A stretch of 64,000 nucleotides of DNA from Xanthomarina sp. F1114 (GCF_026410255.1 NZ_JAPMLL010000001.1:62001-126000); one strand, 5' to 3'. Counted from the first letter of the stretch, positions 1-8,601 are shown. Notes: generated by a model from the letters alone, not told the origin. Numbers and translations are program-made.

Positions 1-50
1 TTGATGTTTTTCTAACTGGTTTTTATAAAATGTATTTGGATGTTCCATGA
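1..50 (+). CDS. Possible 3' end of an upstream gene (partial)
   Basis: One forward frame is open from the window edge to a TGA at 48-50 and ends in VFLTGFYKMYLDVP. A good hairpin terminator follows 25 bases later, which is what one expects after a real gene end. Only about 16 residues are visible, so the family cannot be named and the frame may be chance. Confidence 0.25.
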   Translation, partial: DVFLTGFYKMYLDVP

Positions 51-74
51 CTATTATTGAACTGTAAAGAAACA

Positions 75-102
75 AAAATCCCAAGACATAGCTTGGGATT
101 TT
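75..102. terminator. Rho-independent terminator, probably bidirectional
   Basis: A perfect 11-bp stem (AAAATCCCAAG / CTTGGGATTTT) encloses a 6-base loop, with A-rich and T-rich flanks that serve both strands. It lies between the sdhB stop codon (minus strand) and the possible upstream gene end at 50. Confidence 0.75.
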
Positions 103-184
103 AACTTATAAGAGATTCTTCTAAACTACGTTTAAGTATTTTCAATCAAAATATATTTTGATTTCAATAATGCTCTGAATGACA

Positions 185-931
185 TTATCCTTTTAAACTT
201 GCTTTTAAGTATTCTCTATTCATTCTAGCAATACTTTCTAAGGAAATTCCTTTCGGACATTCCACTTCGCAAGCTCCGGTGTTAGTACAGTTACCAAAAC
301 CTTCTTCGTCCATTTGTTTTACCATGTTTAAAACACGATCTGTAGCCTCTACTTGTCCTTGTGGCAATAAGGCAAATTGAGATACTTTAGCAGAGACAAA
401 TAGCATAGCAGACGAGTTTTTACAACTAGCAACACAAGCTCCACATCCAATACAAGTAGCAGCATCGAAAGCTGTATCTGCATCGTGCTTATTTACTGGA
501 ATAGCATTGGCATCTATCGTATTTCCTGAGGTATTTACAGAGATAAATCCTCCAGCATGCTGGATTCTATCGAAAGAAGTTCTATCAACTATTAAATCTT
601 TAATTACCGGAAAAGCTGCTGCTCTAAATGGTTCGATAAAAATAGTATCTCCATCTTTAAACATACGCATATGTAGTTGACAAGTGGTAACACCTCTATC
701 TGGACCGTGAGCTTCTCCATTAATATAAAGCGAACACATTCCACAGATTCCTTCACGACAATCATGATCGAAAGCAATTGGTTCTTCACCTTTATTTATT
801 AAATCTTCGTTTAATACGTCTAACATTTCAAGGAAAGACATATCTGGAGAAATATCACTGACTGGATAATCAACCAATTTTCCTTTATCGTCTTTATTTT
901 TTTGTCTCCAAATCTTTAGTGTAAGATTCAT
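185..931 (-). CDS. sdhB: Succinate dehydrogenase/fumarate reductase iron-sulfur subunit
   Basis: Iron-sulfur subunit of complex II, which carries electrons from the SdhA flavin to the membrane quinone site. The 248-residue protein has an N-terminal plant-type ferredoxin domain with 2Fe-2S cysteines C58, C63, C66 and C84. Its C-terminal half carries the cysteine groups [11 protein letters not shown] and [11 protein letters not shown] for the 4Fe-4S and 3Fe-4S clusters. Length is normal for the Bacteroidota subgroup. It is the last gene of the minus-strand sdhC-sdhA-(four-helix gene)-sdhB operon. An 88-base gap holding a tandem 16-bp repeat separates it from the inserted four-helix-bundle gene. 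Confidence 0.97.
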   Translation of the reverse strand: MNLTLKIWRQKNKDDKGKLVDYPVSDISPDMSFLEMLDVLNEDLINKGEEPIAFDHDCREGICGMCSLYINGEAHGPDRGVTTCQLHMRMFKDGDTIFIEPFRAAAFPVIKDLIVDRTSFDRIQHAGGFISVNTSGNTIDANAIPVNKHDADTAFDAATCIGCGACVASCKNSSAMLFVSAKVSQFALLPQGQVEATDRVLNMVKQMDEEGFGNCTNTGACEVECPKGISLESIARMNREYLKASLKG

Positions 932-941
932 AAGTTGTAAT

Positions 942-973
942 ATTAAGTTATTGAGAAATTAAGTTATTGAGAG
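942..973. repeat. Tandem 16-bp repeat next to the four-helix-bundle gene
   Basis: Two copies of ATTAAGTTATTGAGA(A/G) lie at 942-957 and 958-973, downstream of the four-helix gene in the sdh operon. Their 9-bp core TAAGTTATT is the exact reverse complement of AATAACTTA, which occurs twice on the other side of that gene (1404-1412 and 1420-1428). Confidence 0.7.
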
Positions 974-1019
974 TTAAGGCTTTGCTTATAAAATCTCATT
1001 AAAATACTCTCATTTTCCG

Positions 1020-1400
1020 TTATTTGTTATTTTTCTGATTTTTTAGATATTTAATATACCCATTTAAAATCAGCAATGTTTTATCATGAATTACTCTTAA
1101 TTCATTTAAATTTTCTTCTGAAATATAACCTTCATCCAAAGCGATAATTCCATGATCTAAAGTTTCAAATAATGATCCTCTAGCAATTCTACAAAACTGA
1201 ATATTTTCTTGAAAGTGAAATCTTCCATATCCTTCAGCTATATTATTCCCAACAGATCGTGATGAACGTTTTATTTGATCTATTAAACTAAATTTTTCAT
1301 TATTAGGTAGTTTAGATATAATCTTTTTGGAGACAAATAATCTTAAATTTCTAGCTTCTTTCCAACAAGCTAAATCTTCAAACGATTTAAAATTACTCAC
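1020..1400 (-). CDS. Four-helix-bundle protein (S23 / 23S rRNA intervening-sequence family)
   Basis: A 126-residue protein of the TIGR02436/S23 four-helix-bundle family. The marks are the N-terminal SFEDLACWKEAR helix and the hallmark SRSVGNNIAEGYGR segment near residues 48-61, followed by a helical C-terminus rich in Lys and Asn. Relatives were first found in intervening sequences of 23S rRNA genes, and an Avd relative works in diversity-generating retroelements. The cellular role is unknown. It lies in the same orientation as the sdh operon, 32 bases after sdhA and 88 bases before sdhB, and so is probably cotranscribed. Short inverted repeats flank it. A dead relative lies in the suf operon at 9032-9418. 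Confidence 0.88.
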   Translation of the reverse strand: MSNFKSFEDLACWKEARNLRLFVSKKIISKLPNNEKFSLIDQIKRSSRSVGNNIAEGYGRFHFQENIQFCRIARGSLFETLDHGIIALDEGYISEENLNELRVIHDKTLLILNGYIKYLKNQKNNK

Positions 1401-1402
1401 CT

Positions 1403-1429
1403 TAATAACTTATTTACCTAATAACTTAT
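1403..1429. repeat. Double short repeat upstream of the four-helix-bundle gene
   Basis: Two copies of TAATAACTTAT (1403-1413 and 1419-1429) lie between sdhA and the four-helix gene. They are inverted relative to the repeat core at 942-973, so the gene sits inside an inverted-repeat frame. Confidence 0.6.
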
Positions 1430-1432
1430 AAT

Positions 1433-3445
1433 CTATTTATAAGAACGCTGCTTCAATTCAATATCTTTAAATTCTAAATCTTCTTTATGAAGAACGGCAG
1501 CACTTGGGTCTCCTTTATACTCCCAGGCAGCTACGTATGCAAAATTCTCATCGTCACGTTTCGCTTCCCCTTTTTGTTCTCCACTTTCTTCAACCGCATC
1601 TTCTCTAAAGTGTCCTCCACAAGATTCCTCTCTATGTAAGGCATCCTTAGCAAATAATTCACCTAATTCTAGGTAATCTGCCACACGACCTGCTTTTGCA
1701 AGTTCATCGTTAAACTCGTCGTTAGTTCCAGGAACTCTTACATCTTTCCAAAACTCCTCGCGTAGTTCTTTTATTTCTTGTAAAGCTTCTGTTAGTCCTT
1801 GAACATTTCTGGCCATTCCTACTTTATTCCACATAATTTTTCCAAGTTTCTTGTGGAAGTGGTCTACTGTATGTTTCCCGTTATTGTTTATTAAATGGTC
1901 TATTCTATCTCTTACATCTTTTTCAACTTGCTCAAATTCTTTAGAATCTGTTGAGATTTCTCCGGTTCTAATATCGTTCGATAAATAATCGCCAATAGTG
2001 TAAGGTAATACAAAATAACCATCAGCCAACCCTTGCATTAAAGCCGAAGCTCCCAATCTATTTGCTCCGTGATCTGAAAAGTTAGCTTCACCAATACAAT
2101 ATAATCCAGGAACGGTTGTCATTAAATTATAATCTACCCAAAGACCACCCATAGTATAATGTACTGCAGGATAAATCATCATTGGGGTTTCATACGGATT
2201 TTGATCTACAATTTTCTCGTACATCTGGAATAGGTTTCCGTATTTATTTTTAACAACTTCTTTTCCTAGTTTAGTTACTAAAGCAGTATCGTTTGCATCT
2301 AAATGTCTAACAGTTGCTTGTTCTTTTCCGTAACGTTCAATAGCTGAAGCAAAGTCTAAAAACACAGCTTCACCTGTAGCATTTACACCAAAACCAGCAT
2401 CGCAACGTTCTTTAGCAGCACGGGATGCCACATCACGAGGCACAAGATTTCCAAACGCCGGATATCTACGTTCTAAGTAATAATCTCTATTTTCAGCAGG
2501 AATATCTACAGGTTTTAATTTTCCAGATCTCACTGCTTCTACATCTTCTTTTCTTTTAGGCACCCAAATACGTCCGTCGTTTCTTAAAGACTCAGACATC
2601 AAAGTTAATTTTGATTGGTGGTCTCCGGAAACAGGAATACAGGTAGGGTGAATTTGCGTATAACACGGGTTTGCAAAGTAAGCGCCACGTTTGTGTGCTT
2701 TCCAAGCAGCCGTTACATTAGAACCCATAGCGTTGGTAGATAAAAAGAATACGTTTCCATAACCTCCAGTTCCAAGCACAACAGCATGAGCTGAATGTCT
2801 ATCTATTTCGCCAGTAATTAAGTTACGTGTTATAATCCCTCTTGCTTTTCCATCAACAATGACAACGTCTAGCATTTCATGACGGTTGTACATTTTAATT
2901 TTTCCACGTCCAATTTGACGGTTCATGGCAGAATAAGCTCCTAAAAGCAATTGTTGTCCAGTTTGTCCAGCCGCATAAAAGGTTCTTGATACAAGTACAC
3001 CTCCAAACGAGCGGTTGTCTAAATAACCTCCGTATTCACGAGCAAAAGGAACCCCTTGAGCCACACATTGGTCAATAATATTTGCCGAAACTTCAGCCAA
3101 ACGATACACGTTTGCTTCACGAGAACGGTAATCGCCTCCTTTTACAGTATCGTAAAATAATCTGTAAGTGGAATCGCCATCACCTTGGTAGTTTTTTGCT
3201 GCGTTAATTCCTCCTTGAGCTGCAATAGAGTGGGCACGTCTTGGGGAATCTTGAAAGCAAAATGCTTTTACGTTATATCCTAACTCTGCTAAAGTAGCAG
3301 CAGCAGAACCTCCTGCTAATCCTGTTCCCACCACAATAACATCTATATTACGTTTGTTTGCTGGATTAACAAGATTGATATTATTTTTATAGTTTGTCCA
3401 TTTGTCTGCAATTGGACCTTCTGGTATTTTAGAATCTAAAGCCAT
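1433..3445 (-). CDS. sdhA: Succinate dehydrogenase/fumarate reductase flavoprotein subunit
   Basis: Catalytic subunit of complex II; it oxidises succinate to fumarate with covalently bound FAD on the cytoplasmic face of the membrane. The 670-residue protein has the dinucleotide-binding GTGLAGG motif at 40-46 and the [11 protein letters not shown] segment, in which H72 is the expected flavin-linked histidine. The substrate-domain segment with HPTC and the C-terminal SCGGHFR segment are also present. It is longer than the proteobacterial enzyme, as is usual for the Bacteroidota SdhCAB type. It lies between sdhC (15 bases upstream) and the four-helix-bundle gene. Confidence 0.98.
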   Translation of the reverse strand: MALDSKIPEGPIADKWTNYKNNINLVNPANKRNIDVIVVGTGLAGGSAAATLAELGYNVKAFCFQDSPRRAHSIAAQGGINAAKNYQGDGDSTYRLFYDTVKGGDYRSREANVYRLAEVSANIIDQCVAQGVPFAREYGGYLDNRSFGGVLVSRTFYAAGQTGQQLLLGAYSAMNRQIGRGKIKMYNRHEMLDVVIVDGKARGIITRNLITGEIDRHSAHAVVLGTGGYGNVFFLSTNAMGSNVTAAWKAHKRGAYFANPCYTQIHPTCIPVSGDHQSKLTLMSESLRNDGRIWVPKRKEDVEAVRSGKLKPVDIPAENRDYYLERRYPAFGNLVPRDVASRAAKERCDAGFGVNATGEAVFLDFASAIERYGKEQATVRHLDANDTALVTKLGKEVVKNKYGNLFQMYEKIVDQNPYETPMMIYPAVHYTMGGLWVDYNLMTTVPGLYCIGEANFSDHGANRLGASALMQGLADGYFVLPYTIGDYLSNDIRTGEISTDSKEFEQVEKDVRDRIDHLINNNGKHTVDHFHKKLGKIMWNKVGMARNVQGLTEALQEIKELREEFWKDVRVPGTNDEFNDELAKAGRVADYLELGELFAKDALHREESCGGHFREDAVEESGEQKGEAKRDDENFAYVAAWEYKGDPSAAVLHKEDLEFKDIELKQRSYK

Positions 3446-3460
3446 ATTAGATATAATTTT

Positions 3461-4147
3461 TTATTGATTAAAGTGATGGAATAAGGCAATAATAATAAAC
3501 CCTAATGGAATTAAAATAGCATAAGCTTTTCCAAAACCTCTTAATCCTTTTGTGTATTTGTTATTTGCTCCAACAGATTGGAAAGCAGAACTAAAACCAT
3601 GTAATAGGTGAAGTGATAAAAACACAAAACCAATACAATATAAAGCCACACGCCAAACAGGAACAAACTTATGTTGTAACTCTTCAAAATAACGCAAACC
3701 ACTTTCTGCATTATTTGGATCGATTAATCCTGACGTATCTCCTTGGATATATTTTATATTAATTTCTGGAAACCAAAAATCTAAAAAATGAATCACTAAG
3801 AAGATTAAGATAAATAAACCGCTATAAATCATGTTTCTGCTCATCCAAGTAGAATTCGCATTTCCATTATTTTTTACATAGCTAATTTTTCTAGCACCCT
3901 TGTTTTTAATTTCTAGAACAAAACCCATAATAAAATGAAATAACACCCCAATTAATAATATAGGCTGCATAACATATTGGATTAACCAATTGGTTCCCAT
4001 AAAATGAGAAACCTCATTAAAAGTTTCACTGTTGCATACAGATAATAAATTTATTGCAAAGTGTTGTACTAAAAATATCATTAGGAAGAATGCCGAAAGT
4101 GCCATGGCAAATTTTCTTCCAACTGAAGAATTCAAAATTCCGCTCAT
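3461..4147 (-). CDS. sdhC: Succinate dehydrogenase cytochrome b subunit
   Basis: Membrane anchor of complex II: a 228-residue protein with about five hydrophobic helices and histidines in helical positions (FLVQHFA, LLHGFSSAF) suited to haem binding. The single long cytochrome b subunit, with no sdhD, matches the type B (SdhCAB) complex. It is the first gene of the operon and is preceded by an excellent promoter at 4172-4203. Confidence 0.93.
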   Translation of the reverse strand: MSGILNSSVGRKFAMALSAFFLMIFLVQHFAINLLSVCNSETFNEVSHFMGTNWLIQYVMQPILLIGVLFHFIMGFVLEIKNKGARKISYVKNNGNANSTWMSRNMIYSGLFILIFLVIHFLDFWFPEINIKYIQGDTSGLIDPNNAESGLRYFEELQHKFVPVWRVALYCIGFVFLSLHLLHGFSSAFQSVGANNKYTKGLRGFGKAYAILIPLGFIIIALFHHFNQ

Positions 4148-4171
4148 TGTTGAAGTTTAATTTTTATCTAA

Positions 4172-4203
4172 CAAAGATACACTTCAAATAAGATTTAGAC
4201 AAA
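4172..4203 (-). promoter_or_regulatory. Promoter of the sdh operon
   Basis: Reading on the minus strand, TTTG (4200-4203) is followed by exactly 20 bases and then TATCTTTG (4172-4179). This is a perfect Bacteroidota housekeeping promoter (TTTG-N20-TAnnTTTG). Transcription should begin a few bases beyond 4172, giving a leader of about 20 bases before the sdhC ATG at 4147. Confidence 0.85.
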
Positions 4204-4549
4204 GTTGTAACAATTTAAAATAGGTATTTAGAATCATTTTAATTAAAAAATATTAATTACAATACTTGGATTTTGAGCTTATCATATGTTAATGAGAGTT
4301 TCCTTTTCTTATTTCAACAAAAATATATCCTCCTTCTTCAAAACAGGCGTTATTTCAACGGTAGTTTTGTTTTACACCTTCTTTAAAACGCTTAGCTCTT
4401 CAATTATTAGGATTAATTTTTAAAAATGAAAAACGAAGATTATTGTATATTCATAAAAAACATGTAAAACCTGGGTAATTTTAATTTCTCGGTCATTTCA
4501 TACAAACTAGTAATTTAAAGTTTAAATTTACTCTTATAAAAACTGAAAC
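4204..4549. other. Intergenic stretch with a possible protein relic
   Basis: About 350 bases without a convincing intact gene. On the minus strand (4410 down to about 4289) one frame reads protein-like, with fragments RAKRFKEGVKQNYR and NNACFEEGGYIFVEIRKGN. It is broken by two in-frame TGA codons and ends at a TAA. I do not recognise the family; it may be a decayed gene end or chance. Confidence 0.3.
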
Positions 4550-5590
4550 TTGAACAGACTTGCACCTTACTGCTTCTTATTTTATTTGTTTTTGATTATT
4601 CCTTTCAACAAAGTTTTAGCTCAAAAAACAGATACTATTTATCATGTTAATAAAAACATACTTACTGGCGAGCTTAAAAACTTAGCATACGGTGTTTTTA
4701 CTTGGAAAATGGACGGCATGGGAACCATAAGTCTAGAAGAAATTAAAGTAAGCACCATTATTTCACAAAAACAGTTCGAGATTAAATTACAAAATGATGC
4801 CATTTATTTTGGAACTTTAGGCGCTTCAGATAGTTCTGGAACCGTATTTATTATAACTAAAACAGATAAAATATTAGTTCATATAAAAGATATTGTAGAA
4901 CTCTATCCTATTAAAAACAGCTTCTGGCTAAGATTTAGCGGAAATCTCAGTTTGGGATTTAACTACTCAAAAGGTAGTGATATAGGAAGCTTAGCATTTT
5001 CCGGAGATATAAATTACAGGAAAAAGAAAGCCTACTTTGAAGTGGAGTGGGATCAAAACAACACCTATCAAGCAGACACCTTAGGCTCGAGAAAAGCAGA
5101 TGTCTCCATTGCATGGCAAAGATTATTAAGAAATGGATGGTCTACACAACTAGCTGTGGCTTTTAGCCAAAACTCAGAATTAGGTATCAAAGAAAGGTGG
5201 GGCGTTAATTTAATGGGACTAAAGGACCTCTCTTATAACAATTGGAATAGACTATATGCAGGAACAGGGATTAATCTAACTCATGAAATCCCGTATGGCA
5301 GCACCACAGAACAAAATGACATTGCTGGTATTTTTCAAGTAGTATGGCGGGTGTATAAATATAAGACTCCCAAATTATGGGTGGATTCAGACATTAGCTA
5401 TTTACCCTATTTTACAGATTCTGGCAGACATAGAGCTGTGTTCAATTTAAATCCTAAAATAAATCTTTTTAGTGATAATTTTAAGGTGGGCTTAAAGTTT
5501 TACTACACATACGACAGCAAGCCTCCGGCCGATGCAGCTTCTACAAATGATTATGGTGTAAACTTCCAACTCTCCTACTCCCTTCATTAA
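4550..5590 (+). CDS. DUF481-like outer-membrane protein
   Basis: A 346-residue protein with an N-terminal signal peptide (FYLFLIIPFNKVLAQ). It is followed by a soluble region of about 100 residues and a C-terminal half of alternating beta strands (LSLGFNYSKGSD, FSGDINYRKKKAYFEVEW) ending in an aromatic-rich strand, as in the DUF481 beta-barrel family. The start codon is TTG at 4550; no ATG gives a better signal peptide. The likely location is the outer membrane. The function is unknown and no neighbour hints at one. Confidence 0.75.
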   Translation: MNRLAPYCFLFYLFLIIPFNKVLAQKTDTIYHVNKNILTGELKNLAYGVFTWKMDGMGTISLEEIKVSTIISQKQFEIKLQNDAIYFGTLGASDSSGTVFIITKTDKILVHIKDIVELYPIKNSFWLRFSGNLSLGFNYSKGSDIGSLAFSGDINYRKKKAYFEVEWDQNNTYQADTLGSRKADVSIAWQRLLRNGWSTQLAVAFSQNSELGIKERWGVNLMGLKDLSYNNWNRLYAGTGINLTHEIPYGSTTEQNDIAGIFQVVWRVYKYKTPKLWVDSDISYLPYFTDSGRHRAVFNLNPKINLFSDNFKVGLKFYYTYDSKPPADAASTNDYGVNFQLSYSLH

Positions 5591-5591
5591 T

Positions 5592-5662
5592 TAGTTGCTT
5601 AGCCTAAAATTTAGATGTCTATAAATACAAGAAAAAACACATCTATTCTAAATTAACTAACT
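5592..5662. repeat. Imperfect long inverted repeat
   Basis: TTAGTT...ATTTAGATGT on the left pairs with ACATCTA-ttc-TAAAT...AACTAA on the right, making an extended, interrupted stem just after the stop codon of the DUF481-like gene. It may be a weak terminator; no T-run follows. Confidence 0.35.
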
Positions 5663-5692
5663 CTTGTAACTCCAAAATGTTAAGTCTTTTTA

Positions 5693-5700
5693 TCTTTGTA
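5693..5700 (+). promoter_or_regulatory. Probable promoter -7 element of the alpha/beta hydrolase gene
   Basis: TATCTTTG ends 16 bases before the ATG at 5717. A TTG at 5666-5668 is the only -33 candidate, and its 24-base spacing is longer than usual. Confidence 0.5.
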
Positions 5701-5716
5701 ACAGAGTATTAAAATT

Positions 5717-6490
5717 ATGATTATAGAGCATAAAGGCATACAAGTATATTACACAGAACAGGGTTATGGAGAACCTATTATCCTTCTTCATGGTTTTCTT
5801 GAAAACAGCACCATGTGGAAAGAAATAACTCCCAACTTATCAAAAACCCACAGAGTTATCTCTATAGATTTGCTGGGACACGGAAAGACCGGTTGTTTAG
5901 GGTACATTCATTCAATGGAACTAATGGCCGAAACTGTAGAAGCCGTTTTAGATTATTTAAACATAAAAAAATCTATCTTTATTGGTCACTCTATGGGCGG
6001 ATATGTAGCCTTAGCTTTTGCTGAAAAAAAACCGCAAGCTCTAAACGGAATTTGTCTTATAAATTCCACCTTTTTACCAGACGACAAAGAACGTCAAGCT
6101 CTTAGAACTCGTGCAAGTAACATGGCTAAAACCAACTTTAAGAGTTTGGTAAGCATGTCTTTTACTAACTTATTTAGCCCTGAAAGCAAAACACGATATC
6201 AAAACCAACTAAAACTAGCTCTTAACGAGGCTCTAAAAACACCAGTTCAAGGTTATATAGCAGCAAGCGAAGGGATGAAAATAAGAAAAGACAGAACAGA
6301 TCTATTTAAGAGTCTAAGTTGCAATAAGTTATTTGTTTTAGGACAAAAAGACCCAATAATGAATGTGGTTTTACTGAAGGAGCTTTTAGAAGATTCTGAT
6401 GTTGAAATTGTTGAACTTTCAGAAGGACATATGAGTTATATAGAAAATCTGACTGAATTAACTTACAAACTGGTGCGGTTCATCGAATAA
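5717..6490 (+). CDS. Alpha/beta hydrolase
   Basis: A cytoplasmic 257-residue serine hydrolase of the alpha/beta-hydrolase-1 type. It has the oxyanion-hole HGF motif at 25-27, the nucleophile elbow GHSMGG with Ser92, a candidate acid in GQKDPI and a C-terminal histidine in SEGHMSY, so the triad is complete. There is no signal peptide. The substrate cannot be told from sequence. The gene appears monocistronic; the next gene starts 65 bases downstream. Confidence 0.88.
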   Translation: MIIEHKGIQVYYTEQGYGEPIILLHGFLENSTMWKEITPNLSKTHRVISIDLLGHGKTGCLGYIHSMELMAETVEAVLDYLNIKKSIFIGHSMGGYVALAFAEKKPQALNGICLINSTFLPDDKERQALRTRASNMAKTNFKSLVSMSFTNLFSPESKTRYQNQLKLALNEALKTPVQGYIAASEGMKIRKDRTDLFKSLSCNKLFVLGQKDPIMNVVLLKELLEDSDVEIVELSEGHMSYIENLTELTYKLVRFIE

Positions 6491-6554
6491 TTTGTGTTTT
6501 TTAGCCATTATTCTTGTTTTTTATCTAAGTTAGGAATCCCAAACAACCTTAATT

Positions 6555-6818
6555 ATGAAAAAAACTACAACTAACCGAACTCCGCTTAAGTTTTATTGCG
6601 ATATTTTTGGACATAGATATAAAGTGTCTAAAAAAGTAACTTCACATGTAAGTGAATACACTTGCTCTTGTTGCAAGAAACAAGTAACTACAAATAGCAA
6701 CGGACAATTAACAGAATTAACTCCAAAATACAAAGAGATAAACAATTTGTTGGAGGACATTTATACAAGACGCATGGTTCGTAGAAAAAGCAAAACTCTT
6801 GCCTCTACCATTTATTAA
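6555..6818 (+). CDS. Small zinc-ribbon-like protein, copy 1
   Basis: An 87-residue basic protein of a family I cannot name. It has a C-x4-H element (CDIFGH) and, about 20 residues later, a C-x2-C element (CSCCKK), a spacing that suggests a small zinc-binding ribbon. It ends in a conserved helix (LTPKYKEINNLLEDI) and an Arg/Lys tail. The next gene (6899-7129) is a clear paralogue with the same four candidate ligands, so this is a real coding gene created or retained as a tandem pair. Arg/Lys richness would fit nucleic-acid contact, but that is speculation. Confidence 0.72.
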   Translation: MKKTTTNRTPLKFYCDIFGHRYKVSKKVTSHVSEYTCSCCKKQVTTNSNGQLTELTPKYKEINNLLEDIYTRRMVRRKSKTLASTIY

Positions 6819-6898
6819 GAATACGTCTTGGATTTTCGGTTAAATTGCCTATATTGATTTTTCACATATTTTAGAAATTGATAATAGCAAATAGTAAC

Positions 6899-7129
6899 AT
6901 GAAAAATCTGATTTGTTCCCTTGTAGGTCATGATTTTAGAATCACAAAAAAAATAACCAATTATGTTAGTGAATTTCAATGTATTCATTGCAAAAAACAA
7001 ATGTCCACTAACGGGAATGGCAATTTAACCCCTTTAACTTCTAAGCAAAGAGAAATTAATATATTATTGCAGCATATTCACAAAAAAAAGAAAAAGAAAA
7101 CGGCTAAATTCCCTACTCATCACCAATAG
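6899..7129 (+). CDS. Small zinc-ribbon-like protein, copy 2
   Basis: A 76-residue paralogue of the preceding gene. It shares the C-x4-H (CSLVGH) and C-x2-C (CIHCKK) pairs, the VSEF/VSEY strand, the NGNGNL turn, the LT-x-K-x-x-EIN helix and a lysine-rich tail. The ATG at 6899 is preferred over an upstream TTG (6878), because it aligns with the paralogue's core. The last 17 bases overlap the end of thiL, which is read on the opposite strand. Confidence 0.7.
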   Translation: MKNLICSLVGHDFRITKKITNYVSEFQCIHCKKQMSTNGNGNLTPLTSKQREINILLQHIHKKKKKKTAKFPTHHQ

Positions 7130-8162
7130 GATTCCAACCTTGTGCTTTTATTGGAATACTTGTTTCTGCTCTTGTAATTAAATGCATTCCAGCAGCCTCT
7201 TCCTTCATAAAACCAATAACTGAAAAGTGAGGGTTCGCTTTAATTTTAGGAAAATCTTCCTGCGAGATTGTGAATAGCAATTCGTAGTCTTCCCCTCCAT
7301 TTAACGCAACAGTTGTACTGTCGATATCAAACTCTTCGCAGGCCGAAATAACTTGCGGATCTAAAGGGATTTTATTTTCATACAAATCGCAACCCACTTT
7401 ACTATGCTTACAAAGGTGCATAATCTCAGAAGACAAGCCATCGCTTATATCAATCATTGAGGTTGGTTTTATCCCTAAATCTTTTAGTAATTTTGGAACA
7501 TCTTTTCTTGCTTCAGGCTTTAACTGTCTTTCTATAATATAAGTATAGGCATCTAAATCGGGCTGATTATTAGGATTTACTTTAAACACCTCTTTTTCTC
7601 GTTCTAACACTTGTAATCCCATATAAGCTCCACCTAAATCACCGGAAACAACCAGTAAATCGTTTGGTTTTGCACCACTTCTACAAACCACATCATTGGC
7701 ATCTACAGTTCCAATAGCAGTTACAGAAATCAATAATCCTGTTGTAGAAGACGTAGTATCTCCTCCAACAACATCTATATTATAAATACCAGCAGCCGTT
7801 TTAATTCCAGCATATAACGCCTCTAATGCTTCCAATGGAAACCTATTAGACACAGCAATAGAAACCGTTACTTGGGTAGCTTCAGCATTCATGGCATACA
7901 CATCAGACAAGTTTACAATAATAGCTTTATAACCCAGGTGTTTTAGAGGCATATAACTTAAATCAAAATGCACACCTTCAACCAACATATCTGTTGTAAC
8001 AACAACCTGCTTATCTTTAAAATCTAAAACAGCAGCATCATCGCCTATAGATTTAATAGTTGATTTTTGTTTTACGGTAAAGTTTTTAGTTAGATGGTCT
8101 ATAAGACCAAATTCGCCTAAACTTCCTAAATCTGTTTTGCTTTGGTTTTTATCTTCAATCAT
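7113..8162 (-). CDS. thiL: Thiamine-monophosphate kinase
   Basis: Phosphorylates thiamine monophosphate to thiamine diphosphate, the active cofactor, using ATP in the cytoplasm. The 349-residue protein shows the PurM/ThiL-like order: N-terminal LGEFGLIDHL, the Mg-ATP motif GDDAAVLD, VVGGDTTSS, and the C-terminal LNGGEDYELLFT segment. No other thiamine gene is adjacent. A -7 promoter element lies only 4 bases upstream of the ATG, so the mRNA may be leaderless. Its 3' end overlaps a small convergent gene by 17 bases. Confidence 0.95.
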   Translation of the reverse strand: MIEDKNQSKTDLGSLGEFGLIDHLTKNFTVKQKSTIKSIGDDAAVLDFKDKQVVVTTDMLVEGVHFDLSYMPLKHLGYKAIIVNLSDVYAMNAEATQVTVSIAVSNRFPLEALEALYAGIKTAAGIYNIDVVGGDTTSSTTGLLISVTAIGTVDANDVVCRSGAKPNDLLVVSGDLGGAYMGLQVLEREKEVFKVNPNNQPDLDAYTYIIERQLKPEARKDVPKLLKDLGIKPTSMIDISDGLSSEIMHLCKHSKVGCDLYENKIPLDPQVISACEEFDIDSTTVALNGGEDYELLFTISQEDFPKIKANPHFSVIGFMKEEAAGMHLITRAETSIPIKAQGWNPIGDE

Positions 8163-8166
8163 AGGG

Positions 8167-8174
8167 CAAAAATA
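8167..8174 (-). promoter_or_regulatory. Promoter -7 element abutting the thiL start codon
   Basis: On the minus strand TATTTTTG ends 4 bases before the thiL ATG (8162-8160), so the expected transcription start falls on or next to the A of the start codon. No good TTTG -33 box is seen at 19-21 bases. Confidence 0.5.
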
Positions 8175-8517
8175 AGAAGCTTCTTGATACTAAATGTAAA
8201 AATTAGCGATAATTCCTTTTTTAAAGCTATTTAACTGTGAAGTCACCCAAATAAGATCACTTATTTAATATTTAAATCTGGAGAAAATCTAACAACGCCC
8301 AACTTAAAATACTTTCATTTTTATGAAGAATTCATATTTTTTCATAAATATTCAGATAAATCAGAGAACAGTAAAAAACCCACTTATTTTTAAAGGTTTT
8401 CATACAACAACCAAGTAGTAAAACGAGACTTTAAACACCTGTTTTAACTACCAATACAGGCTCTATCTAAGCATAACAAAAGTCTATTAAAGTATTTGTT
8501 AATATAATGCTATGTTC
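8175..8517. other. Intergenic region between thiL and the suf locus
   Basis: About 340 AT-rich bases with no open frame of note and no recognisable RNA. It contains the upstream region of thiL on one side and runs up to the suf promoter on the other. Confidence 0.6.
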
Positions 8518-8549
8518 TATGGTAAAATAGGACATATATTGTATCTTTG
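8518..8549 (+). promoter_or_regulatory. Promoter of the suf locus
   Basis: A -7 element TATCTTTG (8542-8549) has a weak -33 box TATG (8518-8521) exactly 20 bases upstream. The leader to the sufA ATG at 8671 would be about 115 bases, unusually long for this window, and contains a hairpin. Confidence 0.6.
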
Positions 8550-8576
8550 CGTTTCTATTTAGAAACTTTCTTAATA

Positions 8577-8601
8577 ATATTCGTTATAATAAAACGAGTA
8601 T
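8577..8601 (+). promoter_or_regulatory. Dyad/hairpin in the suf leader
   Basis: ATATTCGTT and AACGAGTAT form a 9-bp stem (one G-T wobble) around a 7-base loop, roughly 25 bases after the predicted transcription start. It could be an operator for a dimeric Fe-S or iron regulator, or an mRNA hairpin. No T-run follows, so it is not a terminator. Confidence 0.4.

Noticed and set aside
604-789. Open frame of 61 codons on the minus strand inside sdhB
   Set aside because: It is an alternative frame of sdhB; no protein-like composition or independent start context.
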